A stretch of DNA of 64,000 nt from Bradyrhizobium liaoningense (GTDB taxonomy: Bacteria > Pseudomonadota > Alphaproteobacteria > Rhizobiales > Xanthobacteraceae). Location of the stretch: assembly GCF_018130955.1 (NCBI RefSeq), contig NZ_JAFCJM010000002.1, positions 1 to 64,000 on the forward strand. The letters are read 5' to 3'. The position numbers and the translations under genes are program-made. Each line of letters opens with the position of its first letter. Position 1 is the stretch's first letter. This document shows positions 33,501-41,792 of the stretch, piece after piece. The notes beneath the pieces are model-generated. The model did not search any database and had not been told where the DNA came from. It worked only from the letters and a program-made list of their open reading frames with translations.

Positions 33501-34025
33501 TCGATGCTGGAGGAGGCGATCGTCAACCTCAAGGCCGGCGTTTCCGAGCCCGCGGCCGACCGCTGGTCGCCGCAGATCACCATCGGCATGCCCGTGCTTA
33601 TTCCGGAAGACTATGTCGGCGATCTCTCGGTGCGGCTGTCGCTCTACCGGCGGCTCGCCGATCTCGACACCGAGGAGGCGATCGAGAATTTTGGCGCGGA
33701 GATGCGCGACCGTTTTGGCGTGCTGCCGGACGAGGTGCGCTATCTCTTCAAGGTCGCCGCGATCAAGGCGTTCTGCCGCAGCGCCAATGTCGAGAAGGTC
33801 GATGCCGGGCCGAAGGGCGCGGTCATCAGCTTCCGCGACAACTCATTCGCCTATCCCGATCGCCTCGTGACCTTCATCCGCAGCCACGGCCAGGCCGCCA
33901 AGGTGCGGCCCGACATGAAGGTGGTGTTCTTCCAGGATTGGGAGACGCCGGAGGAGCGGCTCGCCGGCACGACCGAGATCCTGCGCCAGCTCGCGGGTCT
34001 CGCAGCGAGCAAGAAGGCGGCGTGA
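30507..34025 (+). CDS. mfd: Transcription-repair coupling factor Mfd
   Basis: The 1172 aa length is normal. UvrB-like N-terminal modules (FPAWDCQPYDRVSPHG) and an RNA polymerase interaction domain (GDIVVHVDHGIGRFIGLQTL) precede a RecG-like translocase with CGDVGFGKTEVALRAAF (Walker A), DEEQHFGVSHKERLK (DEEQ box), SATPIPRTLQLALTG and LRGRVGRSKLRAYA. The TRCF C-terminal domain has FGVLPDEVRYLFKVAAIK. It removes RNA polymerase stalled at lesions and recruits UvrA. It is coupled to the upstream sdhE gene. Confidence 0.98.
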   Translation: MKPASKSPTELLAPGRALTLANVAEGAEGLVVSDLARAIAARPKKPAVSLAVVCRDGPRMQQLERALQFFAPDLPVLLFPAWDCQPYDRVSPHGGILAQRLTTLARLASLTGSDKPLIVLTTVNAVVQRVPSRDLVAAQALSLAPGNVVPMDTIVSWLEHNGYARSSTVREAGEYAVRGGILDLFPAGLDQPVRFDFFGDSLESIRSFDAETQRTLLDMRSLDLVPISEFQLVTDTIRRFRMGYVAEFGAPERDDALYEAVSEGRRHPGMEHWLPLFQERMDTLFDYLDGAPIAIEPQAEDAVRERFKQILDYYQARRDALEHPTGGAIYKPLPPDRLYLTEEEWGQRIAGVALARLTQFSVPADGVSIVDAGARKGRDFAPERNDTTVNVFEAVVSHVQALHAQRKKVVVALWTEGSRDRMASMLRDHKLTQTTSVNSWRTVQATPRNETMLAVLGLESGFETDAIAIISEQDILGDRLVRPRKASRKLDNFISEVTSLAAGDIVVHVDHGIGRFIGLQTLDVAGAPHDCLELHYAAETKLFLPVENIELLSRYGSDQTTVELDRLGGSGWQTRKAKLKNRIREIAGELIKIAAERMLNEAPKLPVQQGVYDEFCARFPYDETEDQLGAIESTLKDLERGRPMDRLICGDVGFGKTEVALRAAFAVALEGKQVAVVVPTTLLARQHFRTFTERFRGFPVNVAQASRLVPTKELNQVKKGLTDGSVDVVVGTHALLGKAIKFRDLGLLIVDEEQHFGVSHKERLKALRSEVHVLTLSATPIPRTLQLALTGVRELSIIASPPVDRLAVRTFVAPHDPLMIREALLRERYRGGQAFYVVPRIDDLAEVKDFLDKNVPEMKVAVAHGQMPPAVIEDIMTAFYDGKFDILLSTTIVESGLDIPNANTLIVHRADMFGLAQLYQLRGRVGRSKLRAYALFTLPAQQKITAQAERRLTVLQSLETLGAGFQLASHDLDIRGAGNLLGEEQSGHIKEVGFELYQSMLEEAIVNLKAGVSEPAADRWSPQITIGMPVLIPEDYVGDLSVRLSLYRRLADLDTEEAIENFGAEMRDRFGVLPDEVRYLFKVAAIKAFCRSANVEKVDAGPKGAVISFRDNSFAYPDRLVTFIRSHGQAAKVRPDMKVVFFQDWETPEERLAGTTEILRQLAGLAASKKAA

Positions 34026-34122
34026 TTCCGACCGGGGCGTGCACTCGTAAGGCCGAGGCACGTCCGTTCTTCTCTTTGAAAGCGGTCGTTGGTGAGGCAC
34101 GAGCAAAAAGCGACGTCAGCTG

Positions 34123-35139
34123 TCACTCGATGACCTCATCGGCGCGCGTCAATAGCGGCGTCGGAAGTTGCCTGCCAAGAAGCTTGGCCGTACCGAGATT
34201 GACCGCCAACCAAAAGTTGCTTGGAAATTCGATCGGAAGATCACCGGGGCGCGTGCCCTTCAGTATCTTGTCGGCGAAATAGGCGGCGCGCCGATAGCAC
34301 CAGCGCAGATCAACGCCATAGCTGACTAAGCCACCCATCGCGACATGTTCGCGGTATCCAAAAACGGTCGGTAGCCGTTCCTCCCGCGCGAAAGCAGCAA
34401 TCCGCTCGCTGGAAAAAAGCAAGAAGCTGGTCTGGAGCACGACGACCACATCGACCTGTTTGCGTGCAAGAGTACCAAGGGCGGCGGAAATGTCGTCGGG
34501 ACTACTGGCGTCCGCCTCGACCACGGTTAGTCCGAGTGTTCGGCAAGCCCCTCTCAAGTCCACCATTTGAGGGGGGCCCTTTGGATCAGCCAAGTTTGTG
34601 AGCAAGCCGATACGGCTCGCGTTGGGGGCGATTTCCCGCGCAAGTTCGATCTGTTTGGTTGGCAGGCCCGCAACGTATGGCTCAATCCCTGTAACGTTGC
34701 CCCCGGGGCGAGCTTCGCTGGCTATCAGCCCCAAGTGGACGGCATCAGCGAGTGCAGGGCAAACGATCGGTATGCTCGACGTCGCTTTGCGCACAGCGAC
34801 CGCTTCCAATGTCGAAGGCGCGAGGACGATGTCGGGCGAGAGTTTGAGGATCATCTCCTCGATGCTCGCCATGCGGTCGGGAAGCACTTCGGCCCGCCGG
34901 ACCACGTTGATATTGCGTCCTTGAACATAACCGGCGTCAGACAAACCGAGCATGAAGCTGTTAAAGAACTCGACCATGAATGGTGGAAGGCTCCTGCCCG
35001 GGGGCGGTGCACCAGCCCAGGCGATTAACGGACGTTTGAATTCGGACTGTGCCGTTGAGGTTCGGCAAGGCAGTAGGGCGGCCCCTGCAGTGGCGGCGCC
35101 CCACAAGCTGAAATCCCGAATGAACTCACGCCGTCTCAT
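34123..35139 (-). CDS. ABC transporter substrate-binding protein (ABC_sub_bind type), copy 1
   Basis: This 338 aa protein begins with a twin-arginine signal (RRREFIRDFSLWGAA). It has the ABC_sub_bind pattern: YVQGRNINV, LAPSTLEAVAVRKATSSIPIVCPALADAVHLGLI, ARPGGNVTGI and the C-terminal LLTRADEVIE. Members of this family are periplasmic lipoprotein-like binding proteins, often orphan in Bradyrhizobium with no permease or ATPase nearby, as here. The ligand is unknown. A remnant of the family's common flank (CAAAATGGGTCAAGAGCAG, about 35255) lies upstream. Confidence 0.9.
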   Translation of the reverse strand: MRRREFIRDFSLWGAATAGAALLPCRTSTAQSEFKRPLIAWAGAPPPGRSLPPFMVEFFNSFMLGLSDAGYVQGRNINVVRRAEVLPDRMASIEEMILKLSPDIVLAPSTLEAVAVRKATSSIPIVCPALADAVHLGLIASEARPGGNVTGIEPYVAGLPTKQIELAREIAPNASRIGLLTNLADPKGPPQMVDLRGACRTLGLTVVEADASSPDDISAALGTLARKQVDVVVVLQTSFLLFSSERIAAFAREERLPTVFGYREHVAMGGLVSYGVDLRWCYRRAAYFADKILKGTRPGDLPIEFPSNFWLAVNLGTAKLLGRQLPTPLLTRADEVIE

Positions 35140-35339
35140 TCAAATCACCTCGTCGGCGACTGGGTCGGTGTCGGTGGGTACCATCGAGCCCCCCTGCGCC
35201 GCGTACAATTATTGAAGCGGACACACGAACCGAAGACAAGGGCCGCTATCTTTCAAAATGGGTCAAGAGCAGAAGTCCCAGCCCGCCAATGGCAAGGCTG
35301 GCCCGCTCCCGAAAGCAGACGTCAAGCGTCTATGAATAG

Positions 35340-36569
35340 CTAGGAAGCCGCGCGCGGCGCGTCGGCGTAGATGCGGGAGAGCAGCGTCTTCGCGGTGTCC
35401 GAGGGGGACAGCGAATCCACGCTGACGACGGGCTCGCTGCGCGGCTCGCGTTTGCCGTTGGAGGTGTGCCGCATCACGGCGGACAGGCGGCGCGCGATCA
35501 TATGGGCGGTGCGGAAATCGGTTTCCGCAAACACCACGATCACGGAGCCGTCCTTTTGCGCGGCGCCAAAGTCCATCTGGCGCATCAGCCGGCTCAGGAT
35601 TCGCGCGGCGTCGAGCTGGGCGCGGGGATTGCGCGGGTCGAAGGCGAAGCGCGCGACCGAGAGGCCGCCGCCACGCGACAGCGTCTGCTCAACGGCCTTG
35701 GTGAAGTCGCGACCAAAGGCTTCCGGCGTCAACAGGCCGCTGCGCGGATCGAGCCAGCCGCCGGCGTCGATCGAGCGCAGCGTGCGGCTCAGTTGCGCCT
35801 CGAAGGCATGCTGGCGGATCAGCGGCAGCGCGGCAGCGGCGATCCTGGCAGGATCGCCGGCGATCAGCTCGAGATTGGGCAGATCGTGCTGGATCGAGAG
35901 CTGCTGCGCCGTGACGATCACGGGCAAATTGCGGAAGCGGGTGTCCTCGGCGAGCACCGTGACAAATGCGTCAGCCACCCGCGCGGAAAACCCTTCTGCG
36001 AGCACGACGCCGTCGATGTCGCGGGTGTTGAGATGTTTGGCGGCAGCCTCGATCGAGAGCGCGCCGACCACGCCGGTGCGCTCGCCGAGCGCGACTGACA
36101 GCGCCGGGTAGGCGGAGCCGCGGCCGATCAGCAGCACGGTCGCATCGCGCGCCGGATCGGTGTCCGGCAGCGAGATCGGCGTCGTCACTTCCGGCAGCCG
36201 GCGCAGCACGGTCGCATGCAGCGTGCGCACGCGCATGGCGGCGCGCAGCCGTGCGACCAGCCGCTCGGAATTGGCGCCGCGTAAGGAGAACGGCAGCGCG
36301 GTGTGCGGAAGGGCGCCTTGCGTATCCACCGCGACAAAGGGGAGGTAGAGCTGCTGGTCGGCGATCGCCTTGGCGACACCGGCAAGATGCGCCTCATGTC
36401 CGCCCGAGAGCGAGGCGAGGACGGCGGCGGGCTGCACCTGCGCAACGGCGCTTGCCGCGTTTGTCCAATCGCTGTCGATGACGGGAAAGAGTCGGGCCTC
36501 GTCCAGCCCCGAGACATAGGCTGGCCGAGGGGTATTGGAGACGAAGAGGATCGGGCCCGCCTGGGACAT
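35340..36569 (-). CDS. Degenerate GGDEF-type protein with receiver-like regions
   Basis: This is a 409 aa protein. Two regions (about 1-120 and 140-260) have the alternating beta-alpha pattern of receiver domains. The last third begins WLDPRSGLLTPEAFGRDF, the D.LTGL..R..F entry of a diguanylate cyclase domain. Where the GGDEF signature should be, the sequence reads FGAAQKDGSVIVVFAETD, so catalysis is unlikely. It could bind c-di-GMP or act through protein contacts. It is the last core gene before the mobile element. Confidence 0.75.
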   Translation of the reverse strand: MSQAGPILFVSNTPRPAYVSGLDEARLFPVIDSDWTNAASAVAQVQPAAVLASLSGGHEAHLAGVAKAIADQQLYLPFVAVDTQGALPHTALPFSLRGANSERLVARLRAAMRVRTLHATVLRRLPEVTTPISLPDTDPARDATVLLIGRGSAYPALSVALGERTGVVGALSIEAAAKHLNTRDIDGVVLAEGFSARVADAFVTVLAEDTRFRNLPVIVTAQQLSIQHDLPNLELIAGDPARIAAAALPLIRQHAFEAQLSRTLRSIDAGGWLDPRSGLLTPEAFGRDFTKAVEQTLSRGGGLSVARFAFDPRNPRAQLDAARILSRLMRQMDFGAAQKDGSVIVVFAETDFRTAHMIARRLSAVMRHTSNGKREPRSEPVVSVDSLSPSDTAKTLLSRIYADAPRAAS

Positions 36570-36809
36570 CGCTTACTCGGATGAAGCAATTAAACGAGCG
36601 GAAATCTAGTTCGGCCGCCTTAATGCCCGGTCAACGGGATGGGCAAAAGTGCGGTCAGGCCGGTCCGCTGCGGTCGCGAAAGGCCTCAACCATCAGAGGG
36701 TTGATGTTTGATGAAAAAACCGTTGTAAGTCAAAGGTATTGCGGGAGCCGTCGGCCTCACGTTGAAATGGCGGAAGCTCAAGAAGTGCGGAAAATACGAA
36801 TCTTGCGCT

Positions 36810-36824
36810 GTGTACGGCGTATAA
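36810..36824. promoter_or_regulatory. GTGTAC-N3-GTATAA motif (element operator, site 1)
   Basis: The 15-bp motif GTGTACGGCGTATAA lies 145 bp upstream of the excisionase-like gene. Related motifs occur at 46380, 54187 (opposite orientation) and 58879, each upstream of a transcription unit of the same element. The 400-bp gap 36570-36968 otherwise holds only short unsupported ORFs. Confidence 0.45.
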
Positions 36825-36968
36825 GCGGGAACGCTGCGGGACTTGACGGGAACCCTCGCTTTGCCTAGTTGTCCATGTATCGCAACGCCCGCGCTTTGCG
36901 GTTTGAAGTATGAAGTGATGGAAGTGGTCGAAGTTTTCCGGCGCGGATAACCCCGGAACACCACCACT

Positions 36969-37250
36969 ATGACGCCCCCACAATCGACCGCTACAGCGCC
37001 AGCGCGCAAGCTGAGCCGCCGCGAAGCCGCGGACTACGTCACGGCGCGCCACTTCAAAATCACGCCCAAGACCTTCGCGAACCTCGCCGTCAAGGGCAAC
37101 GGGCCCGCATTTCATAAGACCGGTGCCGGCCGCACTGCTCGCGTGATGTACGACTCCGCGACGCTGGATGCGTGGGCGGTCGCGAAGCTTGGCGCAGAGA
37201 TCGCCAGCACGTCCGCGAATCGAGCAGCGGAGGGGCGGCATCATGCGTAA
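36969..37250 (+). CDS. Excisionase/AlpA-like DNA-binding protein
   Basis: The 93 aa sequence KLSRREAADYVTARHFKITPKTF is a winged helix-turn-helix of the MerR/excisionase kind. It is followed by the typical wing and C-terminal elements NGPAFHKTGAGRTARVMY and LDAWAVAKL. Such proteins control excision or early transcription of integrated elements. It is the first gene of the element as seen here, and its last 8 bases overlap the start of the next gene. No partner integrase is in the window. Confidence 0.75.
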   Translation: MTPPQSTATAPARKLSRREAADYVTARHFKITPKTFANLAVKGNGPAFHKTGAGRTARVMYDSATLDAWAVAKLGAEIASTSANRAAEGRHHA

Positions 37251-37680
37251 CCACAGGCTCGACGCAGCCGCCGGGCTCAATGCGTTGGTCAATGACATCC
37301 TGACGCCAAGGCCCGCGCTCGCGACCGATGACGATACGTTCTTCGGTCTCCTGACCGCCGCGCGTGCCGCCGGTCTTCACGTCATCAAAGACGACGGCAG
37401 CCTAGACCTGACAGGCGTCAAGCTCACTCGCCGGCCGGAAAAGTCGCAACTCGGTCGCTCGTGGCGCGTCGTGCTTGGATTGCCCGGCGGGGTCACCAAA
37501 GCCGATATCGAGAAGGCAGCTGATCGCGAGGCGGGCAAGGCGCTGACGTCGGCACAGGCGGCCGTTGTCAACGTCGCTCGTCTTCAAGCACTGGCGGAGA
37601 TCGGCGGACCGAGCACGGCAAGCTACCCGACCGCGGAGCCGCGCAAACCGAAGCGTCGCAGTTACCGGCGGATGCGCTGA
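37243..37680 (+). CDS. Element protein of unknown function (145 aa)
   Basis: ATG 37243 has GGAGGGG 8 nt upstream and overlaps the upstream stop (translational coupling). The product has an acidic start (TDDDTFFGLLTAARAAGLHVIKD), a central part with a phosphate-loop-free alpha/beta look, and a very basic C-terminus (RKPKRRSYRRMR) suited to nucleic-acid binding. No family is recognised. Confidence 0.65.
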   Translation: MRNHRLDAAAGLNALVNDILTPRPALATDDDTFFGLLTAARAAGLHVIKDDGSLDLTGVKLTRRPEKSQLGRSWRVVLGLPGGVTKADIEKAADREAGKALTSAQAAVVNVARLQALAEIGGPSTASYPTAEPRKPKRRSYRRMR

Positions 37681-37786
37681 CGGCGGAAGGCAACGCCACC
37701 GATTTATCGCGGAAAGGTGGTGCGCCCTGCGTGATCGCGAACACATTCCGCATCCACAAAAGCCACGTCGCGGCGGGAGCGCAATC

Positions 37787-38014
37787 TTGGACGAACGCCA
37801 GCGCGCGGCATTGCGCGAGGTTGCTGCAGCCGGAGAGGGTAAGCCCTACGTTGAGGCCGCACGCCGCAGCTTGCCGAGCTGGAACGTGAGCACGATAACG
37901 GCGGCCCTTCGTCAGGAAGGCCATCTAGAAGCGGCCAAGCAGATTACGTCCGTTGTCTTCGCAACGCGGATGGAACACATGCCATGGCAGTTCATCGGGC
38001 GCGGAGGGCGCTAG
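37787..38014 (+). CDS. Element protein of unknown function (75 aa)
   Basis: The coding pattern begins at TTG 37787, with GGGAG 8 nt upstream; no ATG or GTG precedes it in frame with a site. It reads LDERQRAALREVAAAGEGKPYVEAARRSLPSW..., possibly a small helix-turn-helix-like domain. No family is recognised. Confidence 0.55.
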   Translation: MDERQRAALREVAAAGEGKPYVEAARRSLPSWNVSTITAALRQEGHLEAAKQITSVVFATRMEHMPWQFIGRGGR

Positions 38015-38017
38015 CAC

Positions 38018-38194
38018 GTGCATCGAATGCGAGACGCGGGCCGCAGAAGTCCGCGCGTTCGCCGACAGGCAGCTTGCGGACCGTGCGAGCCCGCCAACGG
38101 CTCACTAGCGGGGATACGTATCAACCTATTGCCGCAATGTCGCTGTTGCCGCGACGTGGTCAACGAAAGACGCCGGCATGACCGACTTGATTGA
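38018..38194 (+). CDS. Possible small Cys-rich protein (58 aa)
   Basis: GTG 38018 lies 9 nt after GGAGGG. The product has CGPC and CRCC pairs about 20 residues apart (a possible zinc site) and a very basic N-terminus. A competing frame in the same stretch also looks coding over 25 residues (CIECETRAAEVRAFADRQLADR). Only one can be right, so confidence is low. Confidence 0.3.
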   Translation: MHRMRDAGRRSPRVRRQAACGPCEPANGSLAGIRINLLPQCRCCRDVVNERRRHDRLD

Positions 38195-38262
38195 ACACAG
38201 CTACAGGCCGAAAGCTCCGCTATCGGTCAAGCATTGAAACCACAATTGCGAAAGGAACGACC

Positions 38263-38580
38263 ATGACCGAACAGCCCATCAACCTCGCCGCCGCACGTGA
38301 CAAGCGCGACATTCGCAAGGTCGCTGCCGAACTTGCTGAGTTCTACACGAGCCAACCTGTCGCAGTTGCGGAAGCCGTCGTCGGCGCAATTCAGGACGGG
38401 CACCCGTTCATGACTGCATATCTTGTCGGCAAGCAGGTTCGCGATGCCATATCCGCGGCGCCGGGTGTTGCCGCAATGTCAGACGCGGACGTGCTCGCTA
38501 TAGTCATGGACCGGGTTTTGAGCCGTGATGACGTTAACGAGCGTCACACCGAACCGGGCATTGCGGTAACCCATTCATAA
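38263..38580 (+). CDS. Element protein of unknown function (105 aa)
   Basis: ATG 38263 has AAAGGA 8 nt upstream. The product is helical and acidic (NLAAARDKRDIRKVAAELAEFY, then AVVGAIQDGHPFMTAYLVGKQVRDAI). No family is recognised. It is the last backbone gene before the chromosomal-type insertion at about 38.6-46.4 kb. Confidence 0.65.
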   Translation: MTEQPINLAAARDKRDIRKVAAELAEFYTSQPVAVAEAVVGAIQDGHPFMTAYLVGKQVRDAISAAPGVAAMSDADVLAIVMDRVLSRDDVNERHTEPGIAVTHS

Positions 38581-38993
38581 TCGGCGAGTTCGTAGCCAAG
38601 ATTCGAGCCCCCAGTTTGGGAGTCTGAATCATGGGGGGCTGACCGAAAGCAATACTCGAGGCTTGGTCCTGGTACGGCGCTTACGGGCGGAAGCGGACAT
38701 CAACCAATCCACAATCCTCGCCGAAACCGTCGAAAATGACGCCGAGCCGACATAGGCGGGGTTAGCAGCGCAGCAGGCTCCTGCCATGTCGAGTATGCTA
38801 TCCTGTCCGCTGGAAGTGGTAGAGGCGCCCGACAGCGCCCCGACTCGACCCATAACGTGCGGCCTGCCGACGAAGTGAACGAGTGAGGCGACGCCAATTC
38901 TATCGCAGGCAAGATCGCCCATTTGGCGGTTAGGCGACCAGCCGCAAAGTGCTAGTCTCTAGATCCCATAGCGTGGTCCTTACAGGGGGACGC
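38581..38993. other. Junction between element backbone and inserted chromosomal-type DNA
   Basis: No gene is supported in this 413-bp stretch; the minus-strand ORF here has no ribosome binding site or family features. It marks the change from element genes to the ABC_sub_bind cluster. I see no clear terminal repeat. Confidence 0.4.
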
Positions 38994-39983
38994 ATGCAAC
39001 GGCGGGAGTTCATCAGTCTTCTTGGCGGCGTGGCGGCTTGGCCGCTCGCGGCGCGCGCGCAGCAGAACGACCGCGTAAAGCGGATCGGAGTCCTGGTGGC
39101 AGCGACCACCGAGCATGATCCGGAGTCGGAAGCCCGCGTTGCGGCTTTTCGCCGTGGGCTCGAGGAGCTTGGTTGGGTCGATGGGCGCAACATACGCATC
39201 GATTATCGGTTTGCCGGCGGCGATGCCGACCGTATCCGGACTTACGTGGCGGAATTGGTGAAGTCGGCTCCGGATCTGATCGTCGCCAACAGTTCCCTTG
39301 TTGTCGCTGAGTTGAAGCGAAACACGGGCACGATTCCGATCGTCTTTGCCATCGTCACCGATCCGGTGAATCAGGGCTTCGTCACGAACCTCGCCCGTCC
39401 GGGGGGCAATATCACGGGCTTCACCCTCATCGAGTTCGAGATCATCGGAAAATGGCTCGGGCTGCTGAAGGAGATGGCGCCACGCGTCAACCGGGCGAAG
39501 CTCTTGTTCAATCCCGTTACTGCACCCTTCTTCGCGGTTTGGATGCGAGACCTCGGGACGCTCTCGGGTGCCTCTATCGAACTTGAGGCGGCGCCGGTGC
39601 ACGACCGGGCCGGGATTGAAGCAACCATTTCCATGCTCGCGCGCGAGCCGACCGCGGGGCTGATCACCGCGGCGGATGTGTTCACGGTCGCCAATCGCAG
39701 CTTGATCATAGGCTTGGCGGAGCGTTACCGGCTTCCGGCGATGTATCAATTCCGGCAGTTCGCCGCGGAAGGCGGCCTGATGTCCTACGGGCCCGACACG
39801 GCCGATATCTTCCGGCGGGCGGCGTCCTATGTCGACCGCATTCTCAAGGGCGCCAATCCGGCCGAACTGCCGGTGCAGCAGCCGACGAAATTCCAGCTGG
39901 TCCTCAATCTGAAAACAGCGAACGCGCTCGGGCTGACCGTGCCGCCTTCGTTGCTCGCAGTCGCCGATGAGGTGATTGAGTAA
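38994..39983 (+). CDS. ABC transporter substrate-binding protein (ABC_sub_bind type), copy 2
   Basis: The product is 329 aa from ATG 38994, with AGGGGGA 4 nt upstream. It has a Tat-type signal QRREFISLLGGVAAWPLAARAQ (residues 2-23). Family features are DGRNIRIDYRFAGGDADRI, VANSSLVVAELKRNTGTIPIVFAIVTDPVNQGFV, ARPGGNITGF, a YVDRILKGANPAELPVQQP segment and the end LAVADEVIE. It is a periplasmic binding protein without a neighbouring permease. Its 3' flank is shared with copy 3. Confidence 0.92.
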   Translation: MQRREFISLLGGVAAWPLAARAQQNDRVKRIGVLVAATTEHDPESEARVAAFRRGLEELGWVDGRNIRIDYRFAGGDADRIRTYVAELVKSAPDLIVANSSLVVAELKRNTGTIPIVFAIVTDPVNQGFVTNLARPGGNITGFTLIEFEIIGKWLGLLKEMAPRVNRAKLLFNPVTAPFFAVWMRDLGTLSGASIELEAAPVHDRAGIEATISMLAREPTAGLITAADVFTVANRSLIIGLAERYRLPAMYQFRQFAAEGGLMSYGPDTADIFRRAASYVDRILKGANPAELPVQQPTKFQLVLNLKTANALGLTVPPSLLAVADEVIE

Positions 39984-40018
39984 ATGATTACAGCCGTGTG
40001 TGTATTTGCTGCGCTGCA

Positions 40019-40135
40019 TGAGTCCGGAAGTGGCCCTGAGGCGAAGTGGCGAACCGTCTCATTAAGGTCCGCTTCATGGGTGGCAGCGGACTAGTTTTGC
40101 TCAGGCCGAGTTCTTCGCATTTTGACCCAAATGTA
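40019..40135 (+). repeat. Conserved 3' flank of ABC_sub_bind gene (copy a; copy b at 42793-42907)
   Basis: Starting CATGAGTCCGGAAGTGGCCC, this stretch shares GCGAAGTGGCGA, AGGTCCGCTT, GACTAG.TTTGCTCA and GAGTTCTTCGCATT.TGACCCA with 42793-42907 at the same distance from the homologous upstream gene. Shorter versions follow copy 4 (45899) and the remnant at 51396. It is non-coding, and suggests duplication of gene plus flank. The rest of 39984-40573 holds the left side of the IS110 element. Confidence 0.7.
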
Positions 40136-40573
40136 TGGTCCGGCCGCGCGTTGCAAGAGGTTTCGTCAACCTGGGTAGTTGCGGTCTTGCATCAATGTAT
40201 CCGGCCTCTGTTTGGAGCGTGTTGCGCTCCGGGCCATCATGGATATCAGCGCGCATGCGATCTAGTTAGCGGACAGGCCTCGAACGGGCCATTTGGGTCA
40301 CCAGTGTTCGCATGCGCCGGGAAGACCGATCCTCCATCGTCGTCTCATCCTCTCGCAGACCTCGGTGGGTTAAGGGGTGTTGGTTACGTCATCGATAGCT
40401 TCTCGCTTCGCGCTGTTCCTTCGTTTGTGCCTAGCGGTCGTTCCTTCGCCCCGGCCTGCGCGCGCAGACGCGCCGCGCGCCCGGGCCGTCAAGGCCGGCC
40501 GTCGTGCTGTCCCGAACGTCTTGCTCCACCGCTGCCAGGCCGCGTCTTGACGGCCCCGAGCACGGCGCGAGGA

Positions 40574-41638
40574 TCAAGCAGGTCGGGGCGCCGTCTCCTC
40601 GGTGTTGACGCACGCGAAGGCGCGTCCCTTGTTGAGCACCGCCCAGGCGATCCGGGCGAGCTTGTTGGCGAGCGCAATCGCCAGCACGTTGTGGTGCAAT
40701 CGTTTCTTGGCGGCTTCGATCCAAGATTTGAGGCCATAGCGCTCCCAGCACTTAACCTTGACCAGCACGACCCATGCGGCTTGCACGAACAGCGTGCGTA
40801 GGTAGCGATTGCCGCGCCGTGATATCTTGCCGAGGATCGTGCGGTCGCCGGTCGAGATCTGCTTTGGCACCAGTCCAAGCCAGGCGCCGAAGTCGCGGCC
40901 TTTCGAGAACACCTCTCCAGTGCCGATCGCGGCCACCATTGCGCTCGAGATAAGCGGGCCAATGCCGGGCACCGTCATCAGTCGCTCGCAGGCCTTGTCT
41001 TGACGGGCCAGCGTTTCGATCTCGCCAGATAGCCCCTCGATCCGCGCATCCAGCCGGCGCCAGTCGCCCGCCAGATCCTCGATGATGCGCAACATGCGAG
41101 GCAAGAGCACATCGGTGCGCGTCGCGAGGATACTTGGCAACTCGGACCGCAGGGAATGCAGGCCTTGCCGCACGGCGATGCCCCGCTCCAGCAGGAACGC
41201 ACGGATCTGATTGATGACTCCGGTACGCTGACCGACCAACCGATCGCGGACGCGGTGCAGCGCCTGAAGGTCGAGCTGATCGGCGGTCTTGGTCGCGACG
41301 AATTTCATGGTCGGGCGTTGGACCGCCTCGGCGATGGCTTCCGCATCTCGGAAGTCATTCTTCTGTCCCTTCGAATAGGGCCGCACGTATTTCGCCGGCA
41401 TCAGGCGGGCGTCGTGGCCAAGCATTTGGAGCCTGCGACTGAGATGATGCGCGCCGACGCAGGCCTCCATACCGATCAGGCACGGCGGCTGGTTGGCGAG
41501 CCGCGTTTCCACCTGGCCGCGTGACCACTTCTGCCGCAGCACGATGGCGCCGCGGTGATCATGACCCACGATATGGAACGAGTTCTTGCCGATATCGATG
41601 CCGATCACGGCGATCGCTGCGTTGAGTTTCTGAGACAT
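40574..41638 (-). CDS. IS110-family transposase
   Basis: The product is 354 aa from ATG 41638 (MSQKLNAA); the frame is open to 41698. The N-terminal DEDD (RuvC-like) domain has GIDIGKNSFHIVG (Asp), the Glu in GMEACVGAHHLSRRL and DFRDAEAIAEA. The C-terminal transposase_20 domain has MTVPGIGPLISSAMVAAIGTGE and a catalytic-Ser region near ISRRGNRYLRTLFVQAAW. It is full length and probably active. IS110 elements lack ordinary terminal inverted repeats, so the ends are not resolved; they lie roughly between 40430 and 41750. Confidence 0.93.
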   Translation of the reverse strand: MSQKLNAAIAVIGIDIGKNSFHIVGHDHRGAIVLRQKWSRGQVETRLANQPPCLIGMEACVGAHHLSRRLQMLGHDARLMPAKYVRPYSKGQKNDFRDAEAIAEAVQRPTMKFVATKTADQLDLQALHRVRDRLVGQRTGVINQIRAFLLERGIAVRQGLHSLRSELPSILATRTDVLLPRMLRIIEDLAGDWRRLDARIEGLSGEIETLARQDKACERLMTVPGIGPLISSAMVAAIGTGEVFSKGRDFGAWLGLVPKQISTGDRTILGKISRRGNRYLRTLFVQAAWVVLVKVKCWERYGLKSWIEAAKKRLHHNVLAIALANKLARIAWAVLNKGRAFACVNTEETAPRPA

Positions 41639-41792
41639 GGCGTGCTCCTTGTCTTGAGCGCCCCTTGCCAGCTTCTCGTGCTGGCAGGGCCGGAGCACGG
41701 CCGGACCATCCCATTACCGGACGATCGTCGCCAACGCCGTGGCTGAAAGCTGCTATAAGTTGGTCCCTTGGCAGTCTGGATAGGTGGGCCAA

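Noticed and set aside
38629-38922. 97-codon minus-strand ORF at the element junction
   Set aside because: It has no ribosome binding site or recognisable features, and its composition resembles decayed intergenic DNA.
40046-40801. 251-codon plus-strand ORF overlapping the IS110 transposase
   Set aside because: It runs from non-coding flank into the antisense of the transposase gene.
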